Source: Liquidambar formosana
Lineage: Eukaryota; Streptophyta; Magnoliopsida; Saxifragales; Altingiaceae
Length of the DNA: 64,000 bases
Direction: 5' to 3'
NCBI GenBank assembly: GCA_039720395.1
Contig: CM077828.1
Span: forward strand, 22,920,717-22,984,716
Numbering within the stretch: the stretch's first letter is position 1; every line of letters begins with the position of its first letter. Under the pieces are notes generated by a model that worked only from the letters and a program-made list of their open reading frames with translations, was not told the origin of the DNA and did no database searches. This document shows positions 46,935-58,177 of the stretch, one piece after another. Both the position numbers and the translations under genes were made by a program.

Positions 46935-46973
<39 letters not shown>

Positions 46974-47040
46974 TGTTATACTCCATAAATAAGTATTATT
47001 GAATAAATAATAACACTTTCAATAAAGTTATTACCTTCTA

Positions 47041-47070
<30 letters not shown>
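46757..47070. mobile_element. Probable hAT-like MITE fragment
   Basis: Begins TAGGGGTGCAAAATGGTTCG, a terminus common to plant hAT-derived MITEs, with Cys/Gly-rich-looking GGTTCGGGT..GACCCG.. content. An (AT)n run (46943-46968) and a poly-A run (47041-47070) follow. The right terminus was not found. Confidence 0.45.
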
Positions 47071-47073
<3 letters not shown>

Positions 47074-47129
47074 AGAACAGGACTGTTTTTGTCGATTTGG
47101 TCTAATATAATTTTCAGTTCAATTTGGGT

Positions 47130-47435
47130 TCTTATGTTGCATGTCAGACTATTTAAAATGTGGTAAGGATGATTGCTAAGTAAGAGGTCTTGAATTCAAT
47201 TCTCAGTATTTTCATTTTGATTGATTTATATCTCTTGATTGCCTCATACATATGGGATGGGGAGTGCATAGATCCAAAAAGATTAACTGGGTGTGTTACC
47301 ACTGTAAAACCTCTCAATATCACACCAAGAAAATAATGTTGAATTTGAGACAAGTTGCAATCCAACAAGAGCATTGTATGGCAAAAAATGAAGCACAAGT
47401 CCACATCTTTTGGGTGGCCTCGTTACTATTTTAAT
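47130..47435 (+). repeat. SINE-like dispersed module, copy c
   Basis: Near-identical to 31903-32209, again ending at CTATTTTAAT just before a foldback MITE. Confidence 0.55.
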
Positions 47436-47867
47436 AGAGGGCGGCTATTCCACCCCTCAATTTTTTTGTCAATTTTTTTTTCTCCAGATTTAATTGAAAA
47501 AAAAAAAGTTTTTAGAAAATTAACCATGTATTTTATTAGAAAACATTATTTTGAACAACTTTGTAAAAAAATTTTTTTTTCCCAAAATCTATCTTTTGAG
47601 AGGAAACTTTTTGGGCATTTACAATCTATTTCACTTTTATAGAAACAAAATTATAAATAGCCAAAAAAAACTATTTAAATAATAGATTTTCAAACAACTT
47701 TCTTCTACAAAGTTGTTCACAATAATGTTTTCTAAAGGACATCGCTATCAGTTTTTTGAAAACTTTTTATATTTTTCATAAAACCTGAAAAAGTGGGAAA
47801 AGAAGAAAAAAAAAAAAAAGAAAGTGGGGTTTACAAATAAAGTTGAGGGGTTGCAATTACCCCTCTC
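47436..47867. mobile_element. Foldback MITE, copy c (432 bp), upstream of UGT copy 5
   Basis: Termini AGAGGG and CCCTCTC with long inverted arms. Flanked by ATTTTAAT at 47428-47435 and 47868-47875, an 8-bp target duplication. It ends about 140 bases before the TATA box of UGT copy 5, the same arrangement as at copy 3. Confidence 0.82.
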
Positions 47868-48006
47868 ATTTTAATATGTACCCTTTCTCACATGTGAGGA
47901 ACAGAGCTGCTAGGAGATTCTTCACCACAATAAATGAAGCCCTTGAGGATAAGACCATATTTATCATCACCTCGGCTTTAAAAAAAAAACCAACCACAGA
48001 AGCACT

Positions 48007-48012
48007 TATATA
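48007..48012 (+). promoter_or_regulatory. TATA box of UGT copy 5
   Basis: TATATA in CACTTATATACAAGTGTATC, 60 bases before the start codon. A small upstream open frame (MQVEEWKC) lies at 48032-48058. Confidence 0.62.
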
Positions 48013-48066
48013 CAAGTGTATCTCTAGAGCAATGCAAGTAGAAGAGTGGAAGTGCTAGCATTTATC

Positions 48067-49683
48067 ATGAGCAGGCTACCACATGTGCTAGTTGTGCCAT
48101 ATCCAGCACAAGGCCATGTTGGGCCTCTCACGAAATTGTCGCACATGATTGCTGATCATGGTATCAAGGTCACATTTGTTAACACAGAGTTCATACATGC
48201 ACAACTCAAGGCTACAATGCCAGAGAAGGATCGGGAGCAGAATCGAATAACTCTAGTCTCAATTCCAGATGGATTGGGCCCAGGAGATGATCGAAAAGAT
48301 TCGGCAACCTTAAAAGAAAGTATTTCAAGAGTCATGCCAGGTCACTTGGAGGAGTTGATTCAGAAGGTTAACCAGTCAAATGGTGATGAGAAGATCACTT
48401 GTGTCATTGCTGATACATTGACTGGGTGGGCACTGGAGGTTGCCAAGAAGATGGAAATCGAGCGTGTCGCAGTCTGGCCTGCTGGACCAGCAAGCTTGGC
48501 CCTGCTGGTACTTCATACTCCTAAGCTTATTGAGGATGGAATTATAGATAGTAATGGTAAGAACCTATCAGCATCTACCGTAGTTTATTCATATTATAAT
48601 TACGCTAATTTTTTTAAAAAATCTATTTGTCTATGCCTGGTTAAGTAGTCTTACAATCTTACTATTGGATATATAATAATTGGAGACAAACAGGAAAGGA
48701 AAGCTAATAGTCAAGGAAATTCGACAATAAAGGCATAACAATGGATCAGTTTTTGCCCCAAAAAAAAAAAAAACCAATAAATATTGAAATTTTCTGCAGG
48801 AACTCCAATGAAAAACAAGTTGATACGGCTGTCAAAGGATATTCCTGCCTTCAGCAGCAACGAGTTCCCTTGGAGCTGCCCAGGTGACCCAAAGTCACAA
48901 GAAGTTTTATTTGGATTGGTTTCCACCATTGGACACGCTGTCAAACTTTCCAATTGGCTTCTTTGCAACATATTTTATGAACTTGCCTCATCGGCTTGCG
49001 ATTTGATTCCCAACATCTTACCTATTGGACCATTACTTGCAAGTAATCATATGGGGCATTCTACAGCAAATTTTTGGCCTGAGGATTCAACTTGCATAAG
49101 CTGGCTCGATAAACAAGCTGCTGGCTCAGTCATTTATGTTGCCTTTGGCAGCGTAACAATCTTCAGCCAGCACCAATTCGATGAAATAGCACATGGTCTT
49201 GAACTCATAAGACGGCCGTTTTTATGGGTAGTCCGATCAGACCTTGCCAATGGATCACTCGCTGAATACCCAAGCGGGTTTACAGAGAGAGTAGCTGGTT
49301 ATGGAAAGATTGTTCAATGGGCACCTCAAGAAAAGGTGTTGGCTCACCCTTCTATTGCATGTTTTTTGACCCATTGTGGATGGAATTCAACCATGGAGGG
49401 TCTAAGCAATGGCATACCCTTTCTATGTTGGCCCCGCTTTGGGGACCAATTCCATAACAAGAGTTACATTTGTGATATTTGGAATATTGGTTTAGGATTA
49501 ACCCCAGATGAAGATGGGATCATATCACGACATCAGATAAAGTCAAAAATAGAAATGTTGCTTTCTGATGATGGTATAAAAGCAAATGTACTGAAGCTGA
49601 AGGAAATGGCTATAAGGAGTGTTAGCGAAGGAGGATCTTCTGTGAAGAATTTTGAATGCTTTATCGAAAAGATGAAATGCTAA
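48067..49683 (+). CDS. UGT83A1-like: UGT copy 5: UDP-glycosyltransferase 83A1-like, 457 aa
   Basis: Exons 48067-48556 and 48800-49683, phase-1 intron of 243 bp. The sister of copy 3 in its first exon and flanks. Catalytic His 17, CVIAD Asp, complete PSPG with THCGWNS, ending FGDQ. One extra residue in exon 1 (LALLVLH against LALTLH in copy 3). Parts of exon 2 (e.g. the segment before the PSPG, LIRRPFLWVVRSDL) match copy 2 better than copy 3, which suggests gene conversion. No stop or frameshift. Confidence 0.9.
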
Positions 49684-49980
49684 TATGCACTTAGTGAAAT
49701 TTCTCATTGTATGTATGTTGAATGGGCATGGTGGTGCAGAATGAGAATTCATAGTATAAGTGTGTATGTGGTAATCTAAATCAATTTAAGGAGTATAAAG
49801 TTGGAACAAGATGTAATGCTTCTAGGAGTTAATATGAATTAATGCCAGCTTGATATAGCTGTCTCCTTTGGCTGCATTGCACTAAAATCATACTTTTGAG
49901 ACGCTGCCTAGGCTAAAGATTGTTGGCAGGCAAGCCATTCATAGTGCCATCTAATTCAACCCTCACCAAAAAGCATGCTG

Positions 49981-50355
49981 ATCAAAGAACTAGTTTGAAG
50001 AAGTAGCACTGCAGCTTGAAATTTTAAGTCGGCCACTAGTATGGGTTGTGCAGGCAGACTTTAACATATTGGGATCAGATTGAACTTATAGGTCAGCTTG
50101 ATCAAAAGACATGAGGTATTCTTCAACATAGTGATATCCTTAAAATTAAAATGTCAAATCATTAAAATTTCAAAAATACATGTTGGTTATGAAGCATAGA
50201 TACTTCAAAACCCCTAATGAATCCGTATCGTACCCATAAGATACTCCCAATACGTATCCGATACTCTCCATACGTATCGGAACAGTAATAGAAAAGGTGT
50301 TAGATCATCTTTCTATTGCATGTTTTTTGACCCATTGTGGATGGAATTCAACAAT
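49981..50355 (+). pseudogene. UGT exon 2 relics downstream of copy 5
   Basis: 49981-50060 (LQLEILSRPLVWVVQ-like) and 50300-50355 (SIACFLTHCGWNST-like). Paralogous to the relics at 38311-38690. Confidence 0.75.
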
Positions 50356-50465
50356 TAGTATTAAACCAACACCAAAAACAGAATTAAACACAAGTAGAGA
50401 CCACCAAATTAGTATTAAACAAACCCCAAATTGTAAATGAAATCCCTTGTTAAACGAAAAATTTA

Positions 50466-50722
50466 CAGGCTTGTTTGGGTGTCCAATTCAAAATCAAATA
50501 ATTCAACAAATTTTATATAGTATTGAAAGACAAATCTATCACCTTGAATTAGAATATTTCAAAATGCTGGAATCCCTAAAGTTGATGTTATAGGATCAAT
50601 TCTTCGAAATTCATGAAATGCCACTATTTTGGTAATTCAGGGTGATGGATTTGTGCCTTCAACATAAACTACAGTAAAATTTCTTGAATTGTTTAATTTT
50701 GAATTGGACACCAAACCGGCCC
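50466..50722. mobile_element. Tourist-like MITE
   Basis: Left end AGGCTTGTTTGGGTGTCCAA pairs with right end TTGGACACCAAACCGGCCC. Internal sequence matches 27404-27707 (e.g. GATGTTATAGGATCAATTCT). Confidence 0.65.
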
Positions 50723-50894
50723 TATGCAAATGAAGAACATTCGATTCTCACAATTTCCTCACAAGTTATATATAAATTTAATTGAAATTTGAGAGTAGAA
50801 AAGGCTTGGAAATGACCTGGGATTCAGAGATGGAAGTGTCGATCTGGTTCTTCTCTGGTGTTTTTCATGTCTACAGAAGCTCCAAACCTCCAAG

Positions 50895-51200
50895 GTCTAA
50901 CCCCCCCCCCCCCAACCCCCCCACCCCACAGCATCTCCAAATCCAGTGAAGAGGGCCATACAAACAAAGAAAAAAAATTTTTTTGGGGGGGGGGGGGGGG
51001 GGGAACCGAAACTAATACTCCCGAGTGTTCACGACTGCCGTCTTGGAAGGGGAGCAAATCGGCAGGGGTTTCGTGGGAGAAGAGGTTGCCGGAAAAAGCG
51101 GCAGGTGGACGACGGAGTGCTGAAGGCGGAGGAAGAAAGCTGAGCTCCGAACATTGTGGCGGACGAAGAGGATAGAGTTGGAACGCTCTGGGGTTTAAGC
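50895..51200. repeat. GC-rich module with poly-C/poly-G, second copy
   Basis: Matches 39245-39548, including the C-rich run (50901-50914) and the G-run (50985-51003). It ends in GGGTTTAAGC without the Mutator-like insertion seen at 39549. Confidence 0.65.
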
Positions 51201-52729
51201 AAAAGCCGCCAATATTGTGGGCTCTAGATTTTACAGCCTCGCCCTCGCTGACAGACAAAATGCCGTAGGGAAAAACCCAGAACTTAGAAAAATGAAACCG
51301 CTGTTACTACTACCGCTTTTAGTATAAGATTAAGTGATCCCAGTAATAGCGCTTTCATAATAAAATTTTTTAAAACAATGAAAACAAACCACGCTTTCAT
51401 AATAAGATTTTCTGAAAGCTTATTTGGTGAGTGGTGACTACGAGCTGGTACTCTCACGAGTTGGGCCAGAGGATAAGAGGAAACCCTAAACAAAAAGAAC
51501 GTTAAAAATTTGGATCATGGGTAATTCTCTTTTTCGTTTGTATTAAGGCCTTTTTATAAAAAAAACAGTTCAACCTTTCTCACAATTCGAGCTTTAGATG
51601 AATTTGGTTAGTTAACTTCCCTTCTCATAGCGGTTTATTTTCATGTAGAAAACCACACGTGTGAGGCATGTAAAAAGCCTTTTGACATTATTGTTTGCCC
51701 TTATCTAATAACTCAGGCTTTTAGATGAGTTCATAATTCTAACTTTGAGCAAATCCTAAATTCAATTCTTACGATTGTTGTCATCTGCGTGCATTTGTTT
51801 GTTTTCACATTAGTTTATTTGTTTAGTTGTTTGTTTATCTTTCCCTCCAATTAGTGAGTCACCTATGAGAAGGTTGTTAGCTCGATAATATCGTTAGCCC
51901 ATTTAGGGTTCAATGTTAGTTTGACAGGTTGTTACTATTTTATCCAAATTTTAAAAATCAAATATGTATGCTTTTATTTAAGAATTTTTTATATGTCTTT
52001 TTATTTTAAAATAAAGAAAATTGAAAAAATTTATAATCCATTACTATTTGATGAACTATATTTCAATTGAATACATTTACAATTATTCTCTATACGGTTT
52101 CATCTTTTGAAAGCATTGTATGATTACTTTATTTTCAACGCTATCAAATGCTCATTTCTCAATAAACATAACTAAGCTATCATATAAATATAAATACACA
52201 CATATACACATATGGAAAAGTTGTCATAACCCAAACAAAATCACAATACAGGCAAGCAAAAGAATTTAAAAAAAAGAAAATAATAATTTATTCCTTTTGC
52301 ACAAGGAGTCAAGATGAAGTAGAAAATAAAAATAAAAGAAGAAGAAGAAAGAAAAAAGAGCCACACCATCATACGTTTTTTCATTTGGTTTTTTTATTTT
52401 TATTTTTTACTATGCTTAAAAATTCCTACCCTTCTAGTAAAGTAGCCATTTTAACTCTAGTTCTCCATGACATGAACTATCCAATACAATGTACTTTTGA
52501 AGGTATAGAATTCTCTCCCCTCTTGTCATACTCACATGGCTTCCAAAAGCTATAAAATGTGAAAAGGCAAAAAACTTCAAAAATTTTGAAGGTAGGCGCA
52601 TGCCCCACCAACTACTAAGGTGGCTTCGCCCTTGGCAACATCTTGATATTGGCTCTATTTTTGATTTACTATTCATATTTAAATTTTTGAGTTGTTATGT
52701 TACTACATCATTTGGACATTGAATTTTGG
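51201..52729. other. Spacer, no gene seen
   Basis: 51201-51925 matches 40545-41350, including an AGCGCTTTC-repeat patch (51290-51415). From about 51940 the match ends and AT-rich unique-looking DNA follows. Confidence 0.5.
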
Positions 52730-52990
52730 CATTTTCCCATCTAGTTTGTTTGGTTAATGGTTAGGTTTCTGCATTGTGTCTTGATGCAATGACAAAAGAT
52801 TATTGTGGAGCATTGTATGGTGTTGGCTGCATCATCTTCCCAATATCATCATTTTTCTTCAGCGCCCCACCATGTGTATTCGCCTTCCTTTCTTTGCCAA
52901 AAAAGAAAGCACAAGGCCATATCATTTGGGTGGCGTCCTTATTTTTGTACCCTTTTTCACATGTGAAGAACAGAGGGGTTAAGAGATTTT
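52730..52990 (+). repeat. SINE-like dispersed module, partial copy d
   Basis: 52800-52935 shares CAATATCATCATTTTTCTTC and the following block with 35590-35700. It leads into CCCTTTTTCACATGTGAAGAACAGAG-like UGT upstream sequence, then diverges. Confidence 0.5.
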
Positions 52991-53208
52991 TATTGGAAAA
53001 GTTATTTAAATATTACACTGTGAACAATTACACAAATAAAATAAAATAAAATTATGATTATTGCAAATTTGCATTCAATAATTATTTGATTTTACACCCT
53101 AAAAGAATAAGCCTAGGCCCAGTCCCAAAGCCCAAAAAAAATACAGCCTCACAGGTTGGGCATGGGCTTCACATTTCTTTTCATGGGCGGGTTTGATAAA
53201 TAGTGAAA

Positions 53209-53610
53209 GGGTCCAGATATTGTAATCCTTTCGAGTGATCTATCTATCCCACTAATTTTAATTTTTTAAAGTTTTAGAAACATAGAAAAGGTTTTTATAA
53301 AAAGTGGCTGTCAAATCCACTAGAAAACATCATAATTTTGAACAACTTTTCAGAAGAAAATTTTTCTAAAATTTATAGTTTAAGTGAACTTTTCGGCCAA
53401 AAATGAAATAGGGACTATTAATGGTTAAAAAGTCTACTTAAATGATAAATTTTGAAAAAACTTTCTTCTGCAAAGCTGTTTAAAATGATGTTTTCTAATA
53501 GACTTTGTATCCACTTTTCATAAAAACCTTTTATATTTTTCTTAAACCTTAAAAAAATTAAAATTAGTAGGGTGGAGAAATCACTTTAAGAGGTTGCAGT
53601 ATCCGGACCC
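53209..53610. mobile_element. Foldback MITE with distinct ends (402 bp)
   Basis: Terminal inverted repeats GGGTCCAGATATTGTAATC and the reverse complement of GTTGCAGTATCCGGACCC. The arms pair for over 150 bases and are related to those of copies a-c (AAAACATCATAATTTTGAAC). No clear target duplication was found. Confidence 0.75.
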
Positions 53611-54012
53611 TATTTAAAGCCTAGAATGCCTGACCCAAGGCCCGCTTAGCCTGAAAAAAAGCCTAAGCCCAACCCAATGACAAGGCTTAATTCAAAGTAT
53701 ATCTCATAAGGCTGCAACGTTTGGTTTTATAGGCCAAACGTATTCCTATATCAAACGTTCAATCAAATGATATAAATACAAGAATCAAATGCATCAACCC
53801 TAAACGGTTAAAGTATTAACCCATAAATAGTAATAAACACTATTATAGTATCAGTAACCATCAAAAGGGTCAATAAAATCTCCTTAAACTGAAAAATAAA
53901 TGTCCAAAAAATAAAACTTTGTAACTTCTTTGAAATAAGACTCTTGAATTTCCAACAATTTCTTCACAACAATAAATGAAGCCCTTGGGGGGCAACAACA
54001 AAAAAAGGCACT
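53611..54012 (+). promoter_or_regulatory. Upstream region of UGT copy 6, related to copy 1
   Basis: 53715-53960 matches about 25080-25340 upstream of copy 1. The last 60 bases, with CAACAATAAATGAAGCCCTT, match copies 3 and 5 instead. The promoter is therefore a chimera of the two upstream types. Confidence 0.6.
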
Positions 54013-54018
54013 TATATA
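54013..54018 (+). promoter_or_regulatory. TATA box of UGT copy 6
   Basis: TATATA in CACTTATATAGTGTATCC, 58 bases before the start. The small upstream frame of copies 3 and 5 is absent because its ATG reads ATTC. Confidence 0.6.
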
Positions 54019-54070
54019 GTGTATCCTCTAGACCAATTCAAGTAAAAGAGTGGAAGTGCTAGCATTTATC

Positions 54071-55524
54071 ATGGGCAGGCTACCACATGTGGTAGTTGTA
54101 CCATTTCCAGCACAAGGCCATGTTGGGCCTCTCATGAAATTGTCACACATGATTGCTGATCATGGTATCAAGGTCACATTTGTTAACACTGAGTTCATAC
54201 AAGCACAATTCAAGGCTACAATGCCGGAGAAGGATGGGGAGCAGAGCCGAATAAGGCTAGTCTCATTTCCACATAGATTAGAACCAGGGGATGATAAAAA
54301 AGATATGCTTACATTAATGGAAAGTATTTCAAGAGACATGCCAGGTCATTTGGAGGAGTTGATTGAGAAGGTTAACAGGCCAAATGGTGATGAGCAGATC
54401 ACTTGTGTCATTGCTGATGCATTGAGCGGCTGGGCACTGGAGGTTGCCAAGAAGATGGGAATCGAGCGTGTCGTGGTCTGGGCTCCTGGACCAGGAAGCT
54501 TGGCCCTCATACTTCATATTCCTAAGCTCATTGAGGATGGAATTATAGATAGTAATGGTAAGAACCCATGAGCATCTACAATTGATTATTCTCTGCATTA
54601 GCACAAAAAAAAAATGAATAACTATTGAAACTTTCTGCAGGAACTTCAAAGAAAAACAAGTTGATAAGGCTGTCAAAGGATATTCCTGCCTTCAGCAGCA
54701 ACGAGTTCACTTGGAGCTGCCCAGGTGACCCAAAGTCACAAAAAGCTTTGTTTGGATATTTTTCCAGCCTCGGGCAGCCTGCCAAACTCAACAACTGGCT
54801 TCTTTGCAACACATTTTATGAACTCGACACATCAGTTTGTGATTTGATTCCCAACATCTTACCCATTGGACCACTACTTGCAAGTAATCATCTGGGGCAT
54901 TCTGTTGCCAGTTTTTGGCCTGAGGATTCAACTTGCATAAGCTGGCTCGATAAACAGGGTGCTGGCTCAGTCATTTATGTTGCCTTTGGCAGCATAGCAA
55001 TCTTCAGCCAACAGCAATCTGATGAAATAGCACTTGGTCTTGAACTCATAAAACGGCCGTTTTTGTGGGTGGTCCGGCCAGACCTTACCAATGGATCACT
55101 TGCTAAATACCCAGACGGGTTTGCAGATAGAGTAGCTGGTTATGGAAAGATTGTTGAATGGGCACCTCAAGAAAAGGTGTTGGGTCACCCTGCTACAGCA
55201 TGTTTTTTGACCCATTGTGGATGGAATTCAACCATGGAGGGTCTAAGCAATGGGGTACCCTTTCTATGTTGGCCCCGCTTTACGGACCAATTCCATAACA
55301 AGAGTTACATTTGTGATATTTGGAAGACTGGTTTAGGATTAACCCCCGATGAAGATGGGATCGTATCACGACATGAAATCAAATCAAAAATAGCAATGTT
55401 GCTTTTTGATGATGGCATAAAAGCAAATGCACTGAGGCTGAAGGAAATAGCTAAAAGGAGCATTAGCGAAGGAGGATCTTCTGCGAAGAATTTTGAATCC
55501 TTAATCAAAAAGATGAAATGCTAA
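54071..55524 (+). CDS. UGT83A1-like: UGT copy 6: UDP-glycosyltransferase 83A1-like, 456 aa
   Basis: Exons 54071-54557 and 54641-55524 with the shortest intron of the array (83 bp). MGRLPHV start, catalytic His 17, CVIAD Asp, complete PSPG with THCGWNS and a FTDQ end. Several changes are specific to it: FPHRLEPGD where others have IPDGLEPGD, DALSGWALE after the Asp, WAPGPGS in the pocket segment, and LGHPATACF inside the PSPG. Likely active, with a shifted acceptor preference. Confidence 0.9.
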
Positions 55525-56522
55525 TTTGTAAGTGTGAATGTGGTGTTCTTAATCACCTTAATGGACTAAAAAGTTGGCATCCTCGGCAGCACTAGTCTTA
55601 ATGCCACTTAGACTGAACACAAAAACAAATCACAGCTTCTTGATCTTGTCTTTTTTTCCTTTTTTCTTTTTTTTTTCTTTTTTTTTTTTTTTTTTGGTTA
55701 GGCAAGGTAGTGGAGGATTTTGAGCTTCAGTTTGCCCAATGCAATGAGAAGATATTCTAAATCTTGCAACAAGATGTAATGCTTCCTGGAGTTAATAAGA
55801 ATTTTTCCAGCTTGATAAAAAATCTTTCTGGTTGGTTGACTGTCTCCTTTGGCTGCACTAAAATCTTGCAATAAAATCATATTTGTGAGCAAGTGCCTAG
55901 GATCAAAACTGTTGGCAGACCATTCTTAGTGCCATCTAGTACGTGCAACCTCACCAAAAAACCTTCCATAGGGTAATATCAGTTTAAAGAACTTTTAGGT
56001 CAGTCACTCTTAAGGGTTGTGCAGTCAGACCTAGCCTAATCCAAGGATCCAGTATCATATACCCAGATGGGTTCACAGAGAAAGAGACTAAGCATGCAAA
56101 AATGGTTGAATGGGAAACTCAAGACAAGATATATAACCGAGGTTCGAGGTGAATCAACATTGAAAATATTCAAAAAAATTTTCCTAATAATAATATTACT
56201 TGGTCTGTTAAACTATTTCCCGACAACTATTATAAAATCTCTTATCAAATTGTGTAACTTAAATATTAAAAATTCAAATCTACCATTCAATGACAACTAC
56301 ATGCCGGTTTCCAAGTCACACACAAAGAAAGACAAGGGAAAAGAACCAACAGCTCCAACCACAAAACAACAAAAAGAGGCTAACCAAAGGATACTTGTAG
56401 TGTAAAGACAATATACATAGGAGAGTCTTCACCAGAATAAATGAAGCACTTGAGAACAAAACAATCTCCACCATCATCTCAGCTGAAAAAGGAAAATAAA
56501 ATAAAAAATGCAAAGAAGCACT
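55525..56522. other. Spacer between UGT copies 6 and 7
   Basis: Contains a poly-T tract (55655-55697), a UGT relic (55984-56132) and the upstream region of copy 7 (from about 56280, with GACAACTACATGCCGGTTTC, resembling that of pseudogenes b and d). Confidence 0.6.
55984..56132 (+). pseudogene. UGT exon 2 relic downstream of copy 6
   Basis: Matches copy 1 from LSGQPFLWVVRSD through YPDGFTERV to MVEWAPQDK, with stops and missing bases. Ends before HCGWNS. Confidence 0.78.
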
Positions 56523-56530
56523 TACATAAG
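56523..56530 (+). promoter_or_regulatory. Degenerate TATA position of UGT copy 7
   Basis: Reads TACATAAG where other copies have TATATAAG or a similar element. An ATGTAG start-stop pair is at 56552-56557, as in copies 2 and 4. Expression of copy 7 may be weaker or start elsewhere. Confidence 0.5.
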
Positions 56531-56582
56531 TGCGCATCTTTGGACCAAGGCATGTAGAAGTTTGGAACTGCTGGCATCCATC

Positions 56583-58177
56583 ATGGGCAGGCAACCACAT
56601 GTGTTAGTTATACCATCTCCAGCACAAGGCCATGTTGCACCTCTCATGAAACTGTCACACCTGATTGCTGATCATGGGATCAAGGTCACATTTGTTAACA
56701 CAGAGTTCATACATGCACAAATCAGAGCCTCAATGCAAGATAAGGATGAAGAGCAAAGCCTAATAAGGCTAGTCTCAATTCCGGATGGGCTGGAACCAGG
56801 GGATGAACGAAAAGATGGACTCAAGCTATCAGATAGTATTTTAAGAGTCATGCCAGGTCATTTGGAGGACTTGATTGAGAAGATTAAGCGGTCAGATGAT
56901 GATGAGAAGATCACTTGTGTCATTGCTGATCTATCAAACCAGTGGGCACTGCAGGTCGCCAAGAAGATGGAAATTGAGCATGTTGCAGTCTCAACTACTG
57001 GGCCCGGAAGCTTGGCCTTGTTACTTCATATTCCAAAGCTTATTGAGGATGGAATTATAGATACTGAGGGTAAGAACATAGGCGTATCTACTGTTAATTG
57101 TTCGCATAATGATGCTAGCTTTTGATCTATTTGTCTATACCTGATTAAGTAATCTTACAATCATACTATTAAATACTTAAAAATGGAAAACAAACGGGAA
57201 AGAAAAGCAAATGGCCCAATAGTCCATAAAAAAGGGGTAAAACATGTTCAGTAGTTACTCAGTTTTGATATGAATTATTGAAATTCTCCGCAGGAAATCC
57301 ATTAAAAAATGAGTTGATATGGCTGTCAGAAGATATTCCTGCTTTCAGCAGCAACGAGTTCACTTGGAGCTGCCCAGGTAACTCAAAGACACAAAAGGTT
57401 TTATTTGGTTTTTCTTCCAAGGCCAGCCAAAATGTCAAACTTTCCAAGTGGCTTCTAAGCAACACATTTTATGAACTTGACTCATCAGCTTGTGATTTAA
57501 TACCCAACATCTTACCCATCGGGCCATTATTTGCAAGTAAAAATTTGCAGCATTCTACTGCAAACTTTTGGCCCGAGGATTCAACTTGCATAAGCTGGCT
57601 CAATAAACAACCTGCTGGCTCTGTCATTTATGTTGCCTTTGGCAGCATAACAATCTTTATCCAGCAACAATTCGATGAAATCGCACTTGGTCTTGAAATT
57701 ATAAAATGGCCATTTTTATTGGTCGTACGGGCAAACCTTACCCATGGATCACTTGCTAAATACCCCGAAGGGTTTACAGAGAGAGTGGCTAGTTATGGAA
57801 AGATCGTTGAATGGGCACCTCAAGAAAAGGTGTTAGCTCACCCTTCTATTGCATGTTTTTTGACCCATTGTGGATGGAATTCAACTATGGAGGGTCTAAG
57901 CAATGGTGTCCCCTTTCTATGTTGGCCTCACTTTGCAGACCAATTCCACAACAAGAGTTACATTTGTGATATTTGGAAGATTGGTTTAGGAATGACCCCA
58001 GATGAAAATGGGATCATATCACGGCATCAAATAAAAACAAAAATGGACATGTTACTTTCTGATGATGGGATAAAAGCAAATGCACTGAGGCTGAAGGAAA
58101 TGGCTAAAAGGAGTGTTAGTGAAGGAGGATCTTCTGCAATGAATTTTAAATCCCTTATCGAAAGAATGAAATGCTAA
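56583..58177 (+). CDS. UGT83A1-like: UGT copy 7: UDP-glycosyltransferase 83A1-like, 456 aa
   Basis: Exons 56583-57069 and 57294-58177, phase-1 intron of 224 bp. The MGRQPHV start aligns with the other copies. An in-frame ATG at 56508 lies upstream of the promoter element and was not used. Catalytic His 17, CVIAD Asp, complete PSPG ending FADQ. The exon 1 pocket differs most among the typical copies: DLSNQWALQ after the Asp, and STTGPGS where others have WPAGPGS. Exon 2 also differs (SKASQNVKLSKWLLSNT). The same exon 1 type is found, broken, in pseudogene c. Confidence 0.9.

Larger units (their letters stand above)
49684..50890. other. 3' flank of UGT copy 5
   Basis: Collinear with 38028-39244. 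Contains UGT relics and a better-preserved Tourist-like MITE (50466-50722). Confidence 0.6.

Noticed and set aside
50824..51258. 144-codon minus-strand frame in the GC-rich module
   Set aside because: Runs through the poly-C/poly-G tracts and is not maintained in the paralogous module at 39245-39548.
56508..56582. Upstream in-frame ATG of UGT copy 7
   Set aside because: It overlaps the position of the core promoter in the aligned copies and adds residues found in no other copy.
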